Source of the DNA: Bacteriovoracaceae bacterium
Lineage (GTDB): Bacteria; Bdellovibrionota; Bacteriovoracia; Bacteriovoracales; Bacteriovoracaceae
Assembly: GCA_013141065.1 (NCBI GenBank)
Contig: JABFRR010000003.1
Span: 1 to 64,000 of the forward strand
DNA length: 64,000 nt
Direction of reading: 5' to 3'
The notes below the pieces were generated by a model. It saw nothing but the letters and a program-made list of their open reading frames with translations, made no database searches and was not told where the DNA came from. Of this stretch, positions 1 to 9,232 are shown one piece after another. The translations under genes and the position numbers were made by a program. Each line of letters opens with the position of its first letter. Position 1 is the stretch's first letter.

Positions 1-619
1 TATAAAATTGATCTTCCAACGCCTTCTTCCACATGATAATTGCATGCTCTGATTTTTCGTGATCCTCGGCACCCACCCCACTACAAGACGGCTCCAAATA
101 TCGACGATCACATATAAGTAAAATCGTACTGATCTACATTCAGATTTTGTATTTGAGATACATCCCAAGACCAAACTTGATTATGCCCTGTTGCTACAAG
201 CTGAGGCTTCTCACGATTCAATGGACGCTTAATACCTGTCTTACTTCTTTTGCGTTAAAAGGTCCGCATCTTTCGCTATTCTATAAAAAGGTTGCCGGCG
301 AGGCAATAATTCTTTTTTCTTCATCAATCAATTTATAATAGATCTCACGCGGAGAATAATCGGCCCACTCTTTCTTAAGCAGAACATTAACGATCTCTTC
401 CTTTTCTTTAAAAGATAATTTATTCTCAGGGGAGGTTTTTCTTCCCTTTTTCTTTATCTCAATTTTATTGCTGGTCTTTTTCCAAAGAAAATATGACCGA
501 GTAGGCACTCCCACGGAATCACAAAATTTTTCTATCGTGATTCCAGCATCAATGGCCTCTTGAGCAGTTTTTAATAACTCTTTTTTTTCTTCAATATTAA
601 GATTTAGTCTTTCTTTTTT
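1..619 (-). pseudogene. IS3 orfB (integrase-core transposase), frameshifted and partial
   Basis: Entered by -1 frameshift from orfA, this frame reads through a typical IS3 orfB N-terminus (KKERLNLNIEEKKELL, then SPREIYYKLI and a SPATFYRI helix-turn-helix). Reading has to change frame near 285-290 (A-run), near 238-245, near 120-130 and near 65-72 to stay in homologous sequence. Beyond the breaks one can still read the DDE-core start NQVWSWDVSQIQ and YLYVIVDIWSRLVVGW. The remainder lies off the left edge. With at least four disruptions no active transposase can be made. Confidence 0.75.
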
Positions 620-1155
620 AGCATATCGAAAGTTTTTTTTTGCAACACGAGAAGGGTCGATAACTTAGCAGTTGTTTTCTCTTGCTCCTGAAGTTCTTGT
701 TGAAGTCTTTCAATTTCGATTTGATCCTCAGACTTTTTATCTGATCTTTGCTTTCTCTTCCCCAAAACTTCAAGTGAGGCATTCTTTACTTGATCTCGCC
801 AGCGTTTAATATCTGAATCATATAGTCCATATTTTCTAAGTAATTTGGCCTTGCCTTGATCGTCGGCCTTTAAATAATTTTCAAGTAAAGAAAATTTTTC
901 TTCTGCAGTATAACGATTAAAGGATTTAGAAGATGACTTTGATTCAACTGAGTCATCATTTTCTTCAACGTTATTGGGTTTGCGCTTTAAATTTGCCCTA
1001 TAATTATAAATTTGCGAAGGCGATATTTCAATTATACGACAGAGGTTAACTGTACTAATATCAGGATGAGTGTCTAAAAAATCGACAATTTCGTTGGTAG
1101 GTGTTGGCCGTTCTTGAAATCTGGCCAATAATTTCGGGTCTAAAAGATTCTTCAT
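604..1155 (-). CDS. IS3-family transposase OrfA
   Basis: This 183-aa protein would bind the element ends. Residues about 20-50 form one helix-turn-helix-like segment (CRIIEISPSQIYNYRANL) and residues about 80-125 form the IS3 orfA type helix-turn-helix (RYTAEEKFSLLENYL then KYGLYDSDIKRWRDQ). A Lys/Glu/Gln coiled coil ending QKKTFDMLKKKD follows, typical of the leucine-zipper end of IS3 OrfA. The frame is intact although orfB is broken, so only OrfA could now be produced. Two N-terminal DNA-binding regions make it longer than the shortest IS3 OrfA proteins. Confidence 0.8.
   Translation of the reverse strand: MKNLLDPKLLARFQERPTPTNEIVDFLDTHPDISTVNLCRIIEISPSQIYNYRANLKRKPNNVEENDDSVESKSSSKSFNRYTAEEKFSLLENYLKADDQGKAKLLRKYGLYDSDIKRWRDQVKNASLEVLGKRKQRSDKKSEDQIEIERLQQELQEQEKTTAKLSTLLVLQKKTFDMLKKKD
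613..619 (-). other. Programmed -1 frameshift site (A AAA AAG)
   Basis: On the minus strand the orfA codons CTA AAA AAG give the heptamer A AAA AAG in the correct phase for X XXY YYZ slippage, seven bases before the orfA stop codon. Slipping back one base enters the orfB frame without a stop. This is the classic signal for making the IS3 OrfAB fusion. It is still present although orfB downstream is decayed. Confidence 0.75.
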
Positions 1156-1272
1156 AGAAAAACTCCTTATACCCCAAATGTTTTTGCGAATTTCGTACCA
1201 ATATCATGTATTTTTTACCATACAAGGAAAAGTTTTTATCTCATGCTTCCGGACTGCAATGTCCCCTGAGAC

Positions 1273-1470
1273 ATGGGGTTCCTGGCATTTTTAGTTGACC
1301 AGATTCAAGAAATTAGTTGTTACACATTTAAGAAATTAATTGAAAAATATGAACAAAAATCCCGCTTGTGGAAAAAGCTTGAAAGCGGTTTTGAGTTTCT
1401 AGAGTTTTCTAGTTGGGATCAATTTTATTATCGAATGTGCTATAATGAAATGCCACCGTCTTCTGGGTAG
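1273..1470 (+). pseudogene. Transposase C-terminal fragment
   Basis: The 65-residue frame (start FLAFLVDQIQEISC, end SSWDQFYYRM) resembles the conserved C-terminal tail of a group of DDE transposases, where a hydrophobic FLAFLVDQIQ stretch is followed by a basic helix and a W-x-x-L/F segment. There is a stop just upstream inside the presumed IS3 end, and no Shine-Dalgarno sequence, so the ATG at 1273 is probably not a real start. The rest of the gene is absent, consistent with disruption by the neighbouring IS3 element. Family assignment is from memory of the tail only. Confidence 0.5.
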
Positions 1471-1645
1471 GTTTTGCGCCCGTTCTGACTTATATTTTTA
1501 AACTCTTCAAAGACATTCAATATAAAACTAGTTTTCTTTAAGAAAAGTGTGAACTTTTTACCCTAAAATTACAGGAGACTGAAATCGGGTTGACTGGTCG
1601 AGAGGCCGGGAACCGCTGCCAGACATGTAAATATTACAAAGCTGA

Positions 1646-1674
1646 TTGATCAGAAGACATTGCTGCGATATATT
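1646..1674 (+). promoter_or_regulatory. Candidate sigma-70-type promoter of carD
   Basis: TTGATC (1646-1651) and TATATT (1669-1674) are separated by 17 bases, giving a predicted start near 1681 and a leader of about 20 bases that carries the TTGGAGGTC ribosome-binding site of carD. The rest of 1471-1700 shows no supported gene. Confidence 0.5.
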
Positions 1675-1701
1675 AAACTGTCATTAAGTTTGGAGGTCTA
1701 A

Positions 1702-2175
1702 ATGTTTTCAATTGGAGATTATGCAGTCTGCCCCGGTCACGGTGTCGGTCAGATTTGTGACATTGAAGAAAGAGAAATGGGTTCACAGACCAAAACTTTC
1801 TACATCATCAAGATTTTAGCTAACGGCATGACCGTTATGGTGCCAACTGATAGTGAAACCGGAATCAGAGGGCTTGTTGGTGACGCTGAAGTTGCTGAAG
1901 TTTACAAGCTTCTTTTAGATCACGACATTAAAGTTGATAATTCAACTTGGAATCGCAGATATAGAGAGTATTCAGCAAAGATTAAAACGGGTTCAGTTGT
2001 TGAGATTGCTGAAGTTCTTCGCCAGCTTTTCTTGTTAAAGGACAAAAAGAGTCTTAGTTTTGGTGAAAAGAAAATGCTCGATCAATGCCGTGAATTATTA
2101 GCACAAGAGATCTCTTTAACTAATCAAATTGACAAAAACTCAATCAATGAAAAAATAAATTCTTATTTCCAATAG
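1702..2175 (+). CDS. carD: CarD/CdnL-type RNA polymerase-binding regulator
   Basis: This 157-aa protein belongs to the CarD_CdnL_TRCF family, whose members bind the RNA polymerase beta subunit and stabilise open promoter complexes, notably at rRNA promoters. The N-terminal RNAP-interacting domain starts F-S-I-G-D-Y-A-V-C-P-G-H-G-V-G, a signature of the family; the C-terminal half is helical, with Trp83 (STWNRRYREY) at the position of the conserved promoter-contacting Trp of CdnL. A strong GGAGG lies eight bases upstream of the ATG. It is followed by a large hairpin and cysS. The short length, without an extra domain, fits CdnL rather than the longer CarD of Myxococcus. Confidence 0.93.
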   Translation: MFSIGDYAVCPGHGVGQICDIEEREMGSQTKTFYIIKILANGMTVMVPTDSETGIRGLVGDAEVAEVYKLLLDHDIKVDNSTWNRRYREYSAKIKTGSVVEIAEVLRQLFLLKDKKSLSFGEKKMLDQCRELLAQEISLTNQIDKNSINEKINSYFQ

Positions 2176-2216
2176 GCAGTTATGTTAGACTGTTAAAGTC
2201 TAATAACTGCAATTTT
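2176..2216 (+). terminator. Hairpin after carD, possible terminator or attenuator before cysS
   Basis: Immediately after the carD stop, arms 2176-2191 and 2197-2210 pair over 14 base pairs with one bulged G and a 5-base loop (GTTAA). The following tract AATTTT is short, so termination may be partial and some transcription may continue into cysS, whose start is only 13 bases further on. Confidence 0.55.
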
Positions 2217-2228
2217 GGAAAAATATTT

Positions 2229-3686
2229 ATGGAAATTCTCGTCTTCAATAATCTTACTCGTTCAAAAGAAGTATTTAAGCCAATTAACCCCAAAGAAATC
2301 AGATTTTATAGTTGTGGCCCCACAACTTATAACTTTCTTCATGTCGGAAATGCGAGAGCTGCTGTGGTGGCAGATTTATTTCATCGAACACTTAAGGCCT
2401 TTGATTACAATGTTAAATTTGTAAGAAACTTTACAGATGTAGATGATAAAATTCTCGAAACCGCTCGAACTAGAGGTATTCATCCTAGGGAGCATGCTCA
2501 AGAGTTTATTAAAGAATGTCTAATTGATTATGATCACCTCGGAATGTTGCCGGCTTCTGTCATGCCTTTAGTGAGTGAGACGATGCCTGAAATTATTGCG
2601 ATGATCGCAGAATTAATAAAAAAAGGTTATGCCTATAAAGTTCCCAAAGATGGTGGAGAAGAAGTTCTCTATAATGTTCCAAAATTTACTGATTATGGAA
2701 AACTCTCTAAGGTCCAATTGGATTCACTTCAACACGGAATTCGGGTTGAAACAGATGGGCATAAAAAACACCCTTCCGATTTTGTTCTTTGGAAACCAGC
2801 CAAGCCGGATGAAGGGTGGAGTTGGGAGTCACCATGGGGACAGGGAAGACCTGGCTGGCATATTGAGTGTTCAGCAATGGCGAAAAAACATTTAGGTGAC
2901 ACTATAGATCTCCACCATGGTGGAGTAGATTTAATTTTTCCTCATCATGAAAATGAAATAGCCCAATCAGAAGCAGCTAATGGTTGTCCATTTTGTCATA
3001 ATTGGGTCCATAACGAATTTCTTAACTTTGGTTCAGAGAAAATGTCTAAGTCATTAGGCAATGTTGTGACGATTCGAAAATTTACTGAAACTTATTCTGG
3101 GGCAATTTTAAGACACATACTTTTATCAGTTCATTATAGATCTAAATTAGAATGGACGGAGGATTCGATTTCTAAAGCAATCAGTGAAATTGAACGTATT
3201 CATGAATTTGCCATTAGCTTGTATGGCACTCACAAGTCTCGAGATATACACGCAGGTGAAATTGAAAAAGTTAAAAAAGCATTTATAGATATTAAAAAAG
3301 AATTGGCCAATGATTTTAATGTTCCAGGTGCGATGGGAGTATTTTTTGGTGTAATTAAAGATTATAACCGCATTGTTAAAGATGGTTGTGCTGACGAATA
3401 TATTTATGCTGTCATGGATATTGTGAATTTTATGAAACTAGCAACTGGTCTGATTCATGATTATCCTGAAGAAGTTTTAAGACAATTAAATCTAGCAAGA
3501 AAGCATTTATCTGGAACTAGCAATGCTGGTGGTGAAGCTGAAATAGAGGGACTACTGATTGAAAGAAAAGAAGCTCGTGCCACTAAAAACTGGGGACGAT
3601 CTGACGAAATAAGAAATCGTCTTACTGAATTAGGAGTGGTCGTTAAAGATAATCCAGATGGAAGTTATAGTTGGAGTTATAAATAG
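2229..3686 (+). CDS. cysS: Cysteinyl-tRNA synthetase
   Basis: This cytoplasmic class I synthetase charges tRNA-Cys. Visible signatures are the Zn ligand Cys in YSCGPTTYN, the HIGH-equivalent FLHVGNARA, the second Zn Cys in WHIECSAMAKKHLG, the HHGGVDLIFPHHENEIAQSE block that supplies the remaining Zn ligands, and KMSKSLGN. At 485 aa it is the usual length and ends with the DALR-type anticodon-binding region and a tail. The ATG lacks a strong Shine-Dalgarno; GGAAAA lies upstream. Its stop TAG shares its last base with the GTG start of the nitroreductase gene, so the two are translationally coupled. Confidence 0.97.
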   Translation: MEILVFNNLTRSKEVFKPINPKEIRFYSCGPTTYNFLHVGNARAAVVADLFHRTLKAFDYNVKFVRNFTDVDDKILETARTRGIHPREHAQEFIKECLIDYDHLGMLPASVMPLVSETMPEIIAMIAELIKKGYAYKVPKDGGEEVLYNVPKFTDYGKLSKVQLDSLQHGIRVETDGHKKHPSDFVLWKPAKPDEGWSWESPWGQGRPGWHIECSAMAKKHLGDTIDLHHGGVDLIFPHHENEIAQSEAANGCPFCHNWVHNEFLNFGSEKMSKSLGNVVTIRKFTETYSGAILRHILLSVHYRSKLEWTEDSISKAISEIERIHEFAISLYGTHKSRDIHAGEIEKVKKAFIDIKKELANDFNVPGAMGVFFGVIKDYNRIVKDGCADEYIYAVMDIVNFMKLATGLIHDYPEEVLRQLNLARKHLSGTSNAGGEAEIEGLLIERKEARATKNWGRSDEIRNRLTELGVVVKDNPDGSYSWSYK

Positions 3687-4480
3687 TGAATGACCCTAAA
3701 AATATTTTTACTGAAATGGGAGAAGTAAAGTTTGATCAAGATCCTTTTCAAAAAGGTGGAAGTGATTATTTTAATCCAGCTGAATTTAGAAGATTAGTTG
3801 AAGCCCGCCGTTCTGTGAGAAAATTTACTAATGAAATAATTCCAGACTCTGTTATTGCTGATTGTTTTGATTTAGCACTCTTAGCCCCTAATTCTTCAAA
3901 TTTGCAGACCTGGGAATTTATTCGCGTGAAAACCACAGCGATAAAAGAGCAAGTGGCCTATGCATGCTTTTCTCAATCAGCGGCGAAGACTGCAGCGGAG
4001 CTTATTATCTGTGTCGCCCGGACAGACAATTGGCGTGCTCATAGTAAACAAATGCTTGAAGAATTTAAAAAGCTTCCTATAGAAACTCCTAAAGTTGCTA
4101 AAACTTATTACGGTAAATTGGTTCCTATCGTTTATAGTGTAGGATGGCTCAACATTCTGACTCCATTTAAATGGATTTTTAATACCATCGGAGGATTTTT
4201 CACCGTTGTACCGAGAGATCCTATCAGTAGCTTTGGAATAAAAACCTGGGCGACGAAATCATGTGCTCTGGCCTGTGAAAATTTAATGTTGGCCATTCGT
4301 GCCCATGGCTTTGACACTTGTCCGATGGAAGGCTTTGATGCTTGTAAAATCAAAAAAGCTGTTGGTCTCAAAGGTGGAGCAGAAATTGTTATGGTGATTG
4401 CTGCCGGAAAAAGAGCAGATGGTGGAATATATGGGCCGAGATTAAGGTTTAATAAGTCGCAGTTTCTAAAAGAAGTTTAA
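3686..4480 (+). CDS. Nitroreductase-family protein
   Basis: The 264-aa protein has the nitroreductase fold start RRLVEARRSVRKFTNE, with RRSVR expected to contact the FMN phosphate, and APNSSNLQTWEFI, the conserved S/N-x-Q-x-W segment. The central GIKTWATKSCALACENLMLAIRA and GFDTCPMEGFD continue the family pattern. Members reduce nitroaromatics, quinones or enones with NAD(P)H; the substrate here is unknown. The start is GTG at 3686 because GGAG lies 9 bases upstream and the next ATG (3716) has no ribosome-binding site. An insertion around residues 110-170 (hydrophobic LNILTPFKWIF) makes it longer than the shortest members. Confidence 0.85.
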   Translation: MNDPKNIFTEMGEVKFDQDPFQKGGSDYFNPAEFRRLVEARRSVRKFTNEIIPDSVIADCFDLALLAPNSSNLQTWEFIRVKTTAIKEQVAYACFSQSAAKTAAELIICVARTDNWRAHSKQMLEEFKKLPIETPKVAKTYYGKLVPIVYSVGWLNILTPFKWIFNTIGGFFTVVPRDPISSFGIKTWATKSCALACENLMLAIRAHGFDTCPMEGFDACKIKKAVGLKGGAEIVMVIAAGKRADGGIYGPRLRFNKSQFLKEV

Positions 4481-4500
4481 GTTTTTTCAAGGATTGAAAA

Positions 4501-5304
4501 ATGAAATATGTCATACTTTTTTTGATGCTAGCTTTTGAAGTAAAAGCAGCAGAGCCAACTTCAGATTTTTTAAGTCTTTGTAAAACAACTCTACAAAATA
4601 ATCAAAAAGCACTTCCCCTTTGTGAGACGATTCATCAAAAATATTTTTTAAAAAATAAAACATCGGATATTGCTCCTTTTTTACCTAAAGATGTTGGGGC
4701 ACCAAGTTCTCCCATAGATGATAAGGTGCAATTTTTTATATTTAATGATCCCAATTATATGTCTGGGATAGCCTACTGTTATTTTGTCTATAGAAATTGG
4801 ATTAGCCCTAGTGAAATTGGGCCAGATACACTTGCGATGAGCGCATCTGGATTTTCAATATTAAATGAAAATATAAAGGACTATCAAAAGTGGTTAGTAG
4901 CAAGTACCGAAGGAAAAAAATGTAAAAGTCGAGTTGAAAAAGAATCAGAAGTAACAGTTGCCGATTTAGAGATTTCTTTAAAAGGAAAAGTCGCACTTAT
5001 TGGAATTAATCCTTACGCTATTATTCATTCACCAGATGTGTCGCTTGAAAGTGTCGAAAAAGAAATGCTCTTAACGGTCAATCATGAAAGAATTCATGCT
5101 TATCATGTGGCCTGTCCTTCTTTTGAAAAATGGTCAATAAAAGAATGGGAAAAACTTCCAAGTGCTAAAAAGAATGAGTATATTAAAAAATATCCAAGTT
5201 ACACTTGGAGCATCCCTAAAATTGCAGGAAGAGAATATATAGGCTTCTTATTTGAATCAACTCCTGAAAAAATTACTGAACATGTTAAGGGTTGTAAAAT
5301 CTAA
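4501..5304 (+). CDS. Exported protein with HExxH motif, function unknown
   Basis: The 267-aa product starts with a short signal peptide (MKYVILFLMLAFEVKAAEP, likely cut after KAA). Residues 195-199 read H-E-R-I-H inside TVNHERIHAYHVACPSFEKW, an HExxH zinc-peptidase-type motif, with a possible downstream glutamate ligand in GREYIGFLFE. Several cysteines suggest disulfides in the periplasm. I do not recognise a named family, and peptidase activity is inference from the motif. It follows the nitroreductase gene by 20 bases with AAGGA before the ATG, so it may be co-transcribed. Confidence 0.75.
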   Translation: MKYVILFLMLAFEVKAAEPTSDFLSLCKTTLQNNQKALPLCETIHQKYFLKNKTSDIAPFLPKDVGAPSSPIDDKVQFFIFNDPNYMSGIAYCYFVYRNWISPSEIGPDTLAMSASGFSILNENIKDYQKWLVASTEGKKCKSRVEKESEVTVADLEISLKGKVALIGINPYAIIHSPDVSLESVEKEMLLTVNHERIHAYHVACPSFEKWSIKEWEKLPSAKKNEYIKKYPSYTWSIPKIAGREYIGFLFESTPEKITEHVKGCKI

Positions 5305-5306
5305 TT

Positions 5307-6530
5307 TTACAAAACGATTTCATGGGCAATGTCACGCTCATTATACCTTGAAGCCATTGTGTGTCCGTACGCACCGGCATTATCAATGACAACTAAATCA
5401 CCGCTGGTGAGTTTGGGTAATTTTCTTTTGACTCCAAAACAATCTGCTGTTTCACAGATAGGACCTACTATATCAGTGGTGAGATTTTTATTCGATTTTG
5501 TCTCTGGCAGAACTTCATGATAAGCCTCATAAAGTGCCGGACGGATTAAATCATTCATTCCAGCATCAACAATGGTAAAGTGGCAATTATCAGAGACTTT
5601 AGTTCTTACAACTCTTGAAACTAAAACTCCCATTTTTCCAACGAGAATTCTGCCTGGTTCAAATACAACTCTAGGACAATGTTCAGTCTTACTGTAGTAA
5701 TATTTTTCCAAGGCCTGAGAGACTGTTTTCATGTAAGTATCGATTGAAGCAAGTTTGATTTTTTCTTCGGCCGTATAGTCGATTCCAAGACCCCCTCCCA
5801 CATCGAGAAACTCCAAAGGGACATCAATGGACAAGGCAAGTTTGGAGAGTTCGGCAATGGCCTTTATCGTTGCATTTAATTCTGTTAATTGACTTCCGAT
5901 ATGAATCGATAGACCAACCAAGGTAGTATTGGACCAAAACTCTTTAACATCTATAGCTTCAAGAATATCTTCTTTTAATAATCCAAATTTATGGGTTTTA
6001 TTACCAGTTGAAATATGTTTATGGGTTTTTGCACTGACTTTTGGATTGAGTCTAAAGGCGACTCGGGCCTGGCGCTTCAATTTTTTGGCAATTTTATTTA
6101 TGAGTTCAAGCTCTTCAATGGATTCGACATTAAAGGAATAAATCCCTTTTTTTCCACAACTAAGAGCGAAGGAAATTTCTTCAGATGTCTTTGCAACCCC
6201 TGAAAAAACAATTTTTTGTGGGTCTATTCCCGCCTTGAGTGCTTTTTTTAATTCGCCGCCGGATACAACATCGGCTCCGCTTCCCATCGATTTAAGTAAA
6301 CTCAAAATTTTATCATTTGAATTAGCTTTGAGCGCGTAGCAAATAAGGGGAGAGGGGATCTCATTACTTAAAGCTGTTTTTTGAAAATTGCCATAATAAT
6401 GTCGCAGCGTTTTTTTACTATATAAATAGAATGGAGTTTTAAGCTTTTTGGCTATCGTGTCCAATCGTTTTCCATCAAAAGTGAGGTGATTATTTTTGTA
6501 TTGAAGAGGACTTGGTAGTATATTTTTCAT
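5307..6530 (-). CDS. lysA: Diaminopimelate decarboxylase
   Basis: This PLP enzyme makes L-lysine from meso-diaminopimelate, the last step of lysine synthesis. The PLP lysine is in YALKANSN, followed by [14 protein letters not shown]; also seen are the HIGSQ motif, [17 protein letters not shown] and near the end [11 protein letters not shown] with the active-site Cys, then [15 protein letters not shown] chose ATG at 6530 (407 aa) over the upstream TTG at 6551, because a perfect TATAAT sits six bases before this ATG. It is divergent from uvrB across 27 bases. Confidence 0.95.
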   Translation of the reverse strand: MKNILPSPLQYKNNHLTFDGKRLDTIAKKLKTPFYLYSKKTLRHYYGNFQKTALSNEIPSPLICYALKANSNDKILSLLKSMGSGADVVSGGELKKALKAGIDPQKIVFSGVAKTSEEISFALSCGKKGIYSFNVESIEELELINKIAKKLKRQARVAFRLNPKVSAKTHKHISTGNKTHKFGLLKEDILEAIDVKEFWSNTTLVGLSIHIGSQLTELNATIKAIAELSKLALSIDVPLEFLDVGGGLGIDYTAEEKIKLASIDTYMKTVSQALEKYYYSKTEHCPRVVFEPGRILVGKMGVLVSRVVRTKVSDNCHFTIVDAGMNDLIRPALYEAYHEVLPETKSNKNLTTDIVGPICETADCFGVKRKLPKLTSGDLVVIDNAGAYGHTMASRYNERDIAHEIVL

Positions 6531-6536
6531 AGAAAC

Positions 6537-6542
6537 ATTATA
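6537..6542 (-). promoter_or_regulatory. -10 element TATAAT directly upstream of lysA ATG
   Basis: On the minus strand TATAAT occupies 6542-6537 and the lysA ATG begins at 6530, six bases later, which places the expected transcription start at or next to the A of the ATG. No Shine-Dalgarno is present. A leaderless lysA mRNA is therefore likely. The -35 region is weak. The same bases read on the plus strand (CATTAT) could serve as -10 for uvrB, whose ATG is 17 bases away. Confidence 0.5.
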
Positions 6543-6557
6543 GAAGATCAAATCTCA

Positions 6558-8573
6558 ATGAATAAAGAAAATTCCAACAAAAAAACAATTTTTAATTTGG
6601 TCACGCCATTTGAAGCAGCAGGGGACCAACCCAGGGCGATTAAAGAGCTTGTCGATGGTTTTAATGCTGGGAAAACCAAACAGACACTATTGGGTGTGAC
6701 AGGATCTGGTAAAACATTTACCATGGCCAATGTGATACAGGCTTTAGGAAAAAAAACACTTATCCTGGCCCATAATAAAACCTTAGCAGCTCAGTTATAT
6801 GCTGAATTCAAAGAATTTTTCCCACATAATGCTGTTGAATATTTTGTTTCCTACTACGATTATTATCAGCCAGAAGCTTATGTGGCGGGTTCTGACACTT
6901 ATATAGAAAAAGACTCAGCGGTTAACGATGAAATTGAAAAACTGCGCCACTCCGCGACTCGTAATTTAATTGAACGAGAGGATGTCATTGTGGTGGCTTC
7001 TGTTTCGTGCATTTATGGTATCGGATCAAAGGAAGAGTATGGGTCCCTCAAGGCATCCCTTTCAGTAGGTGAAATTCTCGATCGAGACGATCTTCTAAAA
7101 ATTTTGGTGGCCATTCAATATGAGAGAAACGATATTGATTTTTCTCGTGGAACTTTTCGAGTGAGAGGAGATGTTGTCGAAGTGTTTCCGGCCCATGAAG
7201 AAAGTAATGTGGTCCGGATCGAATTTTTTGGAGATGAAGTTGAAACCATTGCCATGGTTGATCCTTTGCGTGGAAAAGTCGTTGAATCTCTAAAGTCTGT
7301 GACCATTTTTCCCAAATCACATTACGTTGTCAGTGAAGAAAAATTAAAAAGTGCATTGGAAAATATAAAAATAGAATTACGTGAAAGAATTCAAGAATTT
7401 CAATCTCAAGAAAAATTACTTGAAAGACAAAGAATAGAACAGCGAACTCTTTATGATATAGAAATGATGGAAGAGCTTGGTTATTGTTCAGGAATCGAAA
7501 ATTACTCTCGTCATCTTACCGGTGCTAATCCTGGAGACCCACCACCAACTTTAATTGATTATTTTGATCGCGATTTTTTAATGATTATCGATGAGTCCCA
7601 TATTTCTGTATCACAAGTTGGTGGCATGTACAGAGGGGACAGGGCCCGTAAAGAGAATTTAGTCAACTATGGTTTCAGACTTCCTTCTGCTCTGGATAAT
7701 CGGCCTTTAAAGTTTAATGAATTCGAAGAACGACAAGATATCGTGATGTATGTGTCGGCCACTCCAGCTAATTATGAACTAGAAAAAACTCATGGTGAGT
7801 ATGTCGAACAAATTATTCGTCCAACTGGTTTATTAGATCCTGTAATAGAAGTTCGTAGTGCAGAAACTCAAGTGGATGACCTTTTAATTGAAGTCAGAAA
7901 GACTATAAAAAATGGTTTTCGAGTCTTAGTGACAACCTTAACTAAAAAGCTCGCGGAAGAATTAACAAAATTTTATGCTTCTAGTGGTATTAAAGTTCGA
8001 TATTTACATTCTGATATCGACACTCTTGAGCGCATGGAAATATTAAGAGACTTAAGACTTGGTGAGTTTGATGTATTAGTGGGAATCAATCTTTTAAGAG
8101 AGGGTTTAGATTTACCGGAAGTGGCATTAGTGGGAATACTGGATGCGGACAAAGAAGGATTTTTAAGATCTGATAAATCACTCATTCAAACGATAGGGCG
8201 AGCAGCTAGAAATTCAGAAGGGCGGGTTATACTTTATGCATATAAGACCACTAAGAGTATGAACTATGCTATTAGTGAAACTCAAAGAAGAAGAAATATT
8301 CAAGAAGCTCATAACCTCAAGCACGGTATTACTCCTATCACTATAAAAAAAGCTGTGAGTGGAGGAGTGATTGAAACACTCAGAGGTACCAAGGCAGCCA
8401 AAGGTGCTAAGAAAAAACAATCGATGGAACATCTCACACCAGAAACACTAGATAAGCGCATAATAGAATTAAAAAAATTAATGAAAGAAGCTTCTAGGGA
8501 TTTAAATTTTGAAGAAGCAGCGAAAATTCGAGATGAAATTAAATCAATAACAGATTTACGAATTTTGCTGTGA
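6558..8573 (+). CDS. uvrB: UvrABC system protein B
   Basis: UvrB is the damage-verifying helicase-like subunit of nucleotide excision repair. The 671-aa length matches the family. Motifs in order: Walker A GVTGSGKT near residue 48, the beta-hairpin [21 protein letters not shown] region that inserts between DNA strands, the DESH box, the SAT motif ([10 protein letters not shown]), [26 protein letters not shown], and a C-terminal UVR coiled coil ([20 protein letters not shown]) that binds UvrC. No clear Shine-Dalgarno precedes the ATG. Its last 18 bases overlap the convergent gene on the other strand. Confidence 0.98.
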   Translation: MNKENSNKKTIFNLVTPFEAAGDQPRAIKELVDGFNAGKTKQTLLGVTGSGKTFTMANVIQALGKKTLILAHNKTLAAQLYAEFKEFFPHNAVEYFVSYYDYYQPEAYVAGSDTYIEKDSAVNDEIEKLRHSATRNLIEREDVIVVASVSCIYGIGSKEEYGSLKASLSVGEILDRDDLLKILVAIQYERNDIDFSRGTFRVRGDVVEVFPAHEESNVVRIEFFGDEVETIAMVDPLRGKVVESLKSVTIFPKSHYVVSEEKLKSALENIKIELRERIQEFQSQEKLLERQRIEQRTLYDIEMMEELGYCSGIENYSRHLTGANPGDPPPTLIDYFDRDFLMIIDESHISVSQVGGMYRGDRARKENLVNYGFRLPSALDNRPLKFNEFEERQDIVMYVSATPANYELEKTHGEYVEQIIRPTGLLDPVIEVRSAETQVDDLLIEVRKTIKNGFRVLVTTLTKKLAEELTKFYASSGIKVRYLHSDIDTLERMEILRDLRLGEFDVLVGINLLREGLDLPEVALVGILDADKEGFLRSDKSLIQTIGRAARNSEGRVILYAYKTTKSMNYAISETQRRRNIQEAHNLKHGITPITIKKAVSGGVIETLRGTKAAKGAKKKQSMEHLTPETLDKRIIELKKLMKEASRDLNFEEAAKIRDEIKSITDLRILL

Positions 8574-9101
8574 GATAAGTTTCGAAGTCAGCTTCGCAAT
8601 TCTCACTCGGCAATCAATACTATGATCATGATCTAGGAGAATGTCTTGAAGCTCTTCACCGAAGCCTAAAGTGAAAGCAAAATCATCTGCCTCAACTTGT
8701 GCAGTCAATGTTTCAATCTTTTTTTCAGTGTGTTGATAGAATATATGGCCAAGCTCGTGGGCCAAAACTGCTACAGCGTGAAGTGCACTTGCTGATCTCA
8801 ACATGGTGATCATCTCTGGAAAAACTAAAACCAGATGATGATTTTGAGTCCTCCCAATAGCACAACTGAGATGGGCCTGACAGGGGATAAAGTAAGTTGG
8901 ATGAGATGTAAAAAATTTTATGTGCTCTTCTTCATTTAGACTTTCCAGTAAAATAGTAAACGCTCTTTTTATTAAGCGGTCTTCACTGATCCATTTGTGA
9001 TTTTTGTCTTCTATAAATTGTTTTATAAAATCAGCTTTTGAAGATGACTGTTTTGTGTTTTTGTTTAATAGTGGCAATTTTTTTTTAATTAATGCGAACA
9101 T
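8556..9101 (-). CDS. HELGH zinc-metallopeptidase-like protein
   Basis: In the 181-aa product residues 115-119 read H-E-L-G-H within [13 protein letters not shown], and a glutamate about 19 residues further ([13 protein letters not shown]) fits the HExxH...ExxxD pattern of gluzincin-type peptidases such as the M48 group or ImmA-like proteins. There is no convincing signal peptide, so it is probably cytoplasmic or associated with the inner face of the membrane. I start it at ATG 9101; an upstream ATG at 9128 would add nine residues but lies across a sigma-28-like -10. Substrate and role are unknown. Confidence 0.7.
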   Translation of the reverse strand: MFALIKKKLPLLNKNTKQSSSKADFIKQFIEDKNHKWISEDRLIKRAFTILLESLNEEEHIKFFTSHPTYFIPCQAHLSCAIGRTQNHHLVLVFPEMITMLRSASALHAVAVLAHELGHIFYQHTEKKIETLTAQVEADDFAFTLGFGEELQDILLDHDHSIDCRVRIAKLTSKLISQQNS

Positions 9102-9108
9102 ATTTAAC

Positions 9109-9135
9109 TTATCGACAATTTTTCTCAAAAATTAA
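9109..9135 (-). promoter_or_regulatory. Possible sigma-28 (FliA)-type promoter of the HELGH gene
   Basis: On the minus strand TTAATTTT (9135-9128), 11 bases, then GTCGATAA (9116-9109) matches TAAAGTTT-N11-GCCGATAA at 13 of 16 positions with exact spacing. The ATG at 9101 starts seven bases after the -10, so the transcript would be leaderless. The overlap with the alternative N-terminus makes this uncertain. Confidence 0.35.
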
Positions 9136-9232
9136 CTTTTCTAGACTGGTACCGAGCTTTTAACTCAGGTAATCTTTGACCCCAGTGATTAAAAGCAAGA
9201 ATTTAGGTAGTATCATAACTAAGAGGTTATTA

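Larger units (their letters stand above)
1..1273 (-). mobile_element. IS3-family insertion sequence, decayed, left part outside the window
   Basis: Reading leftwards on the minus strand, the segment holds an orfA with helix-turn-helix regions, an A AAA AAG slippery heptamer at the orfA/orfB junction and an integrase-core orfB broken by several frameshifts, which is the IS3 layout. A likely outer end is TGTCTCAGGGGACA read on the minus strand (1273 down to 1260); it starts with TG as IS3 ends do and abuts the start of an unrelated transposase fragment. The opposite end is beyond base 1, so inverted repeats and target duplication cannot be compared. The boundary is inference. Confidence 0.7.

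Noticed and set aside
147-338. 63-codon plus-strand frame
   Set aside because: It is antisense to the decayed IS3 orfB, which has clear protein similarity in broken frames.
6531-6551. TTG start of lysA seven codons upstream
   Set aside because: A perfect TATAAT lies between it and ATG 6530, so the upstream codon would probably not be transcribed.
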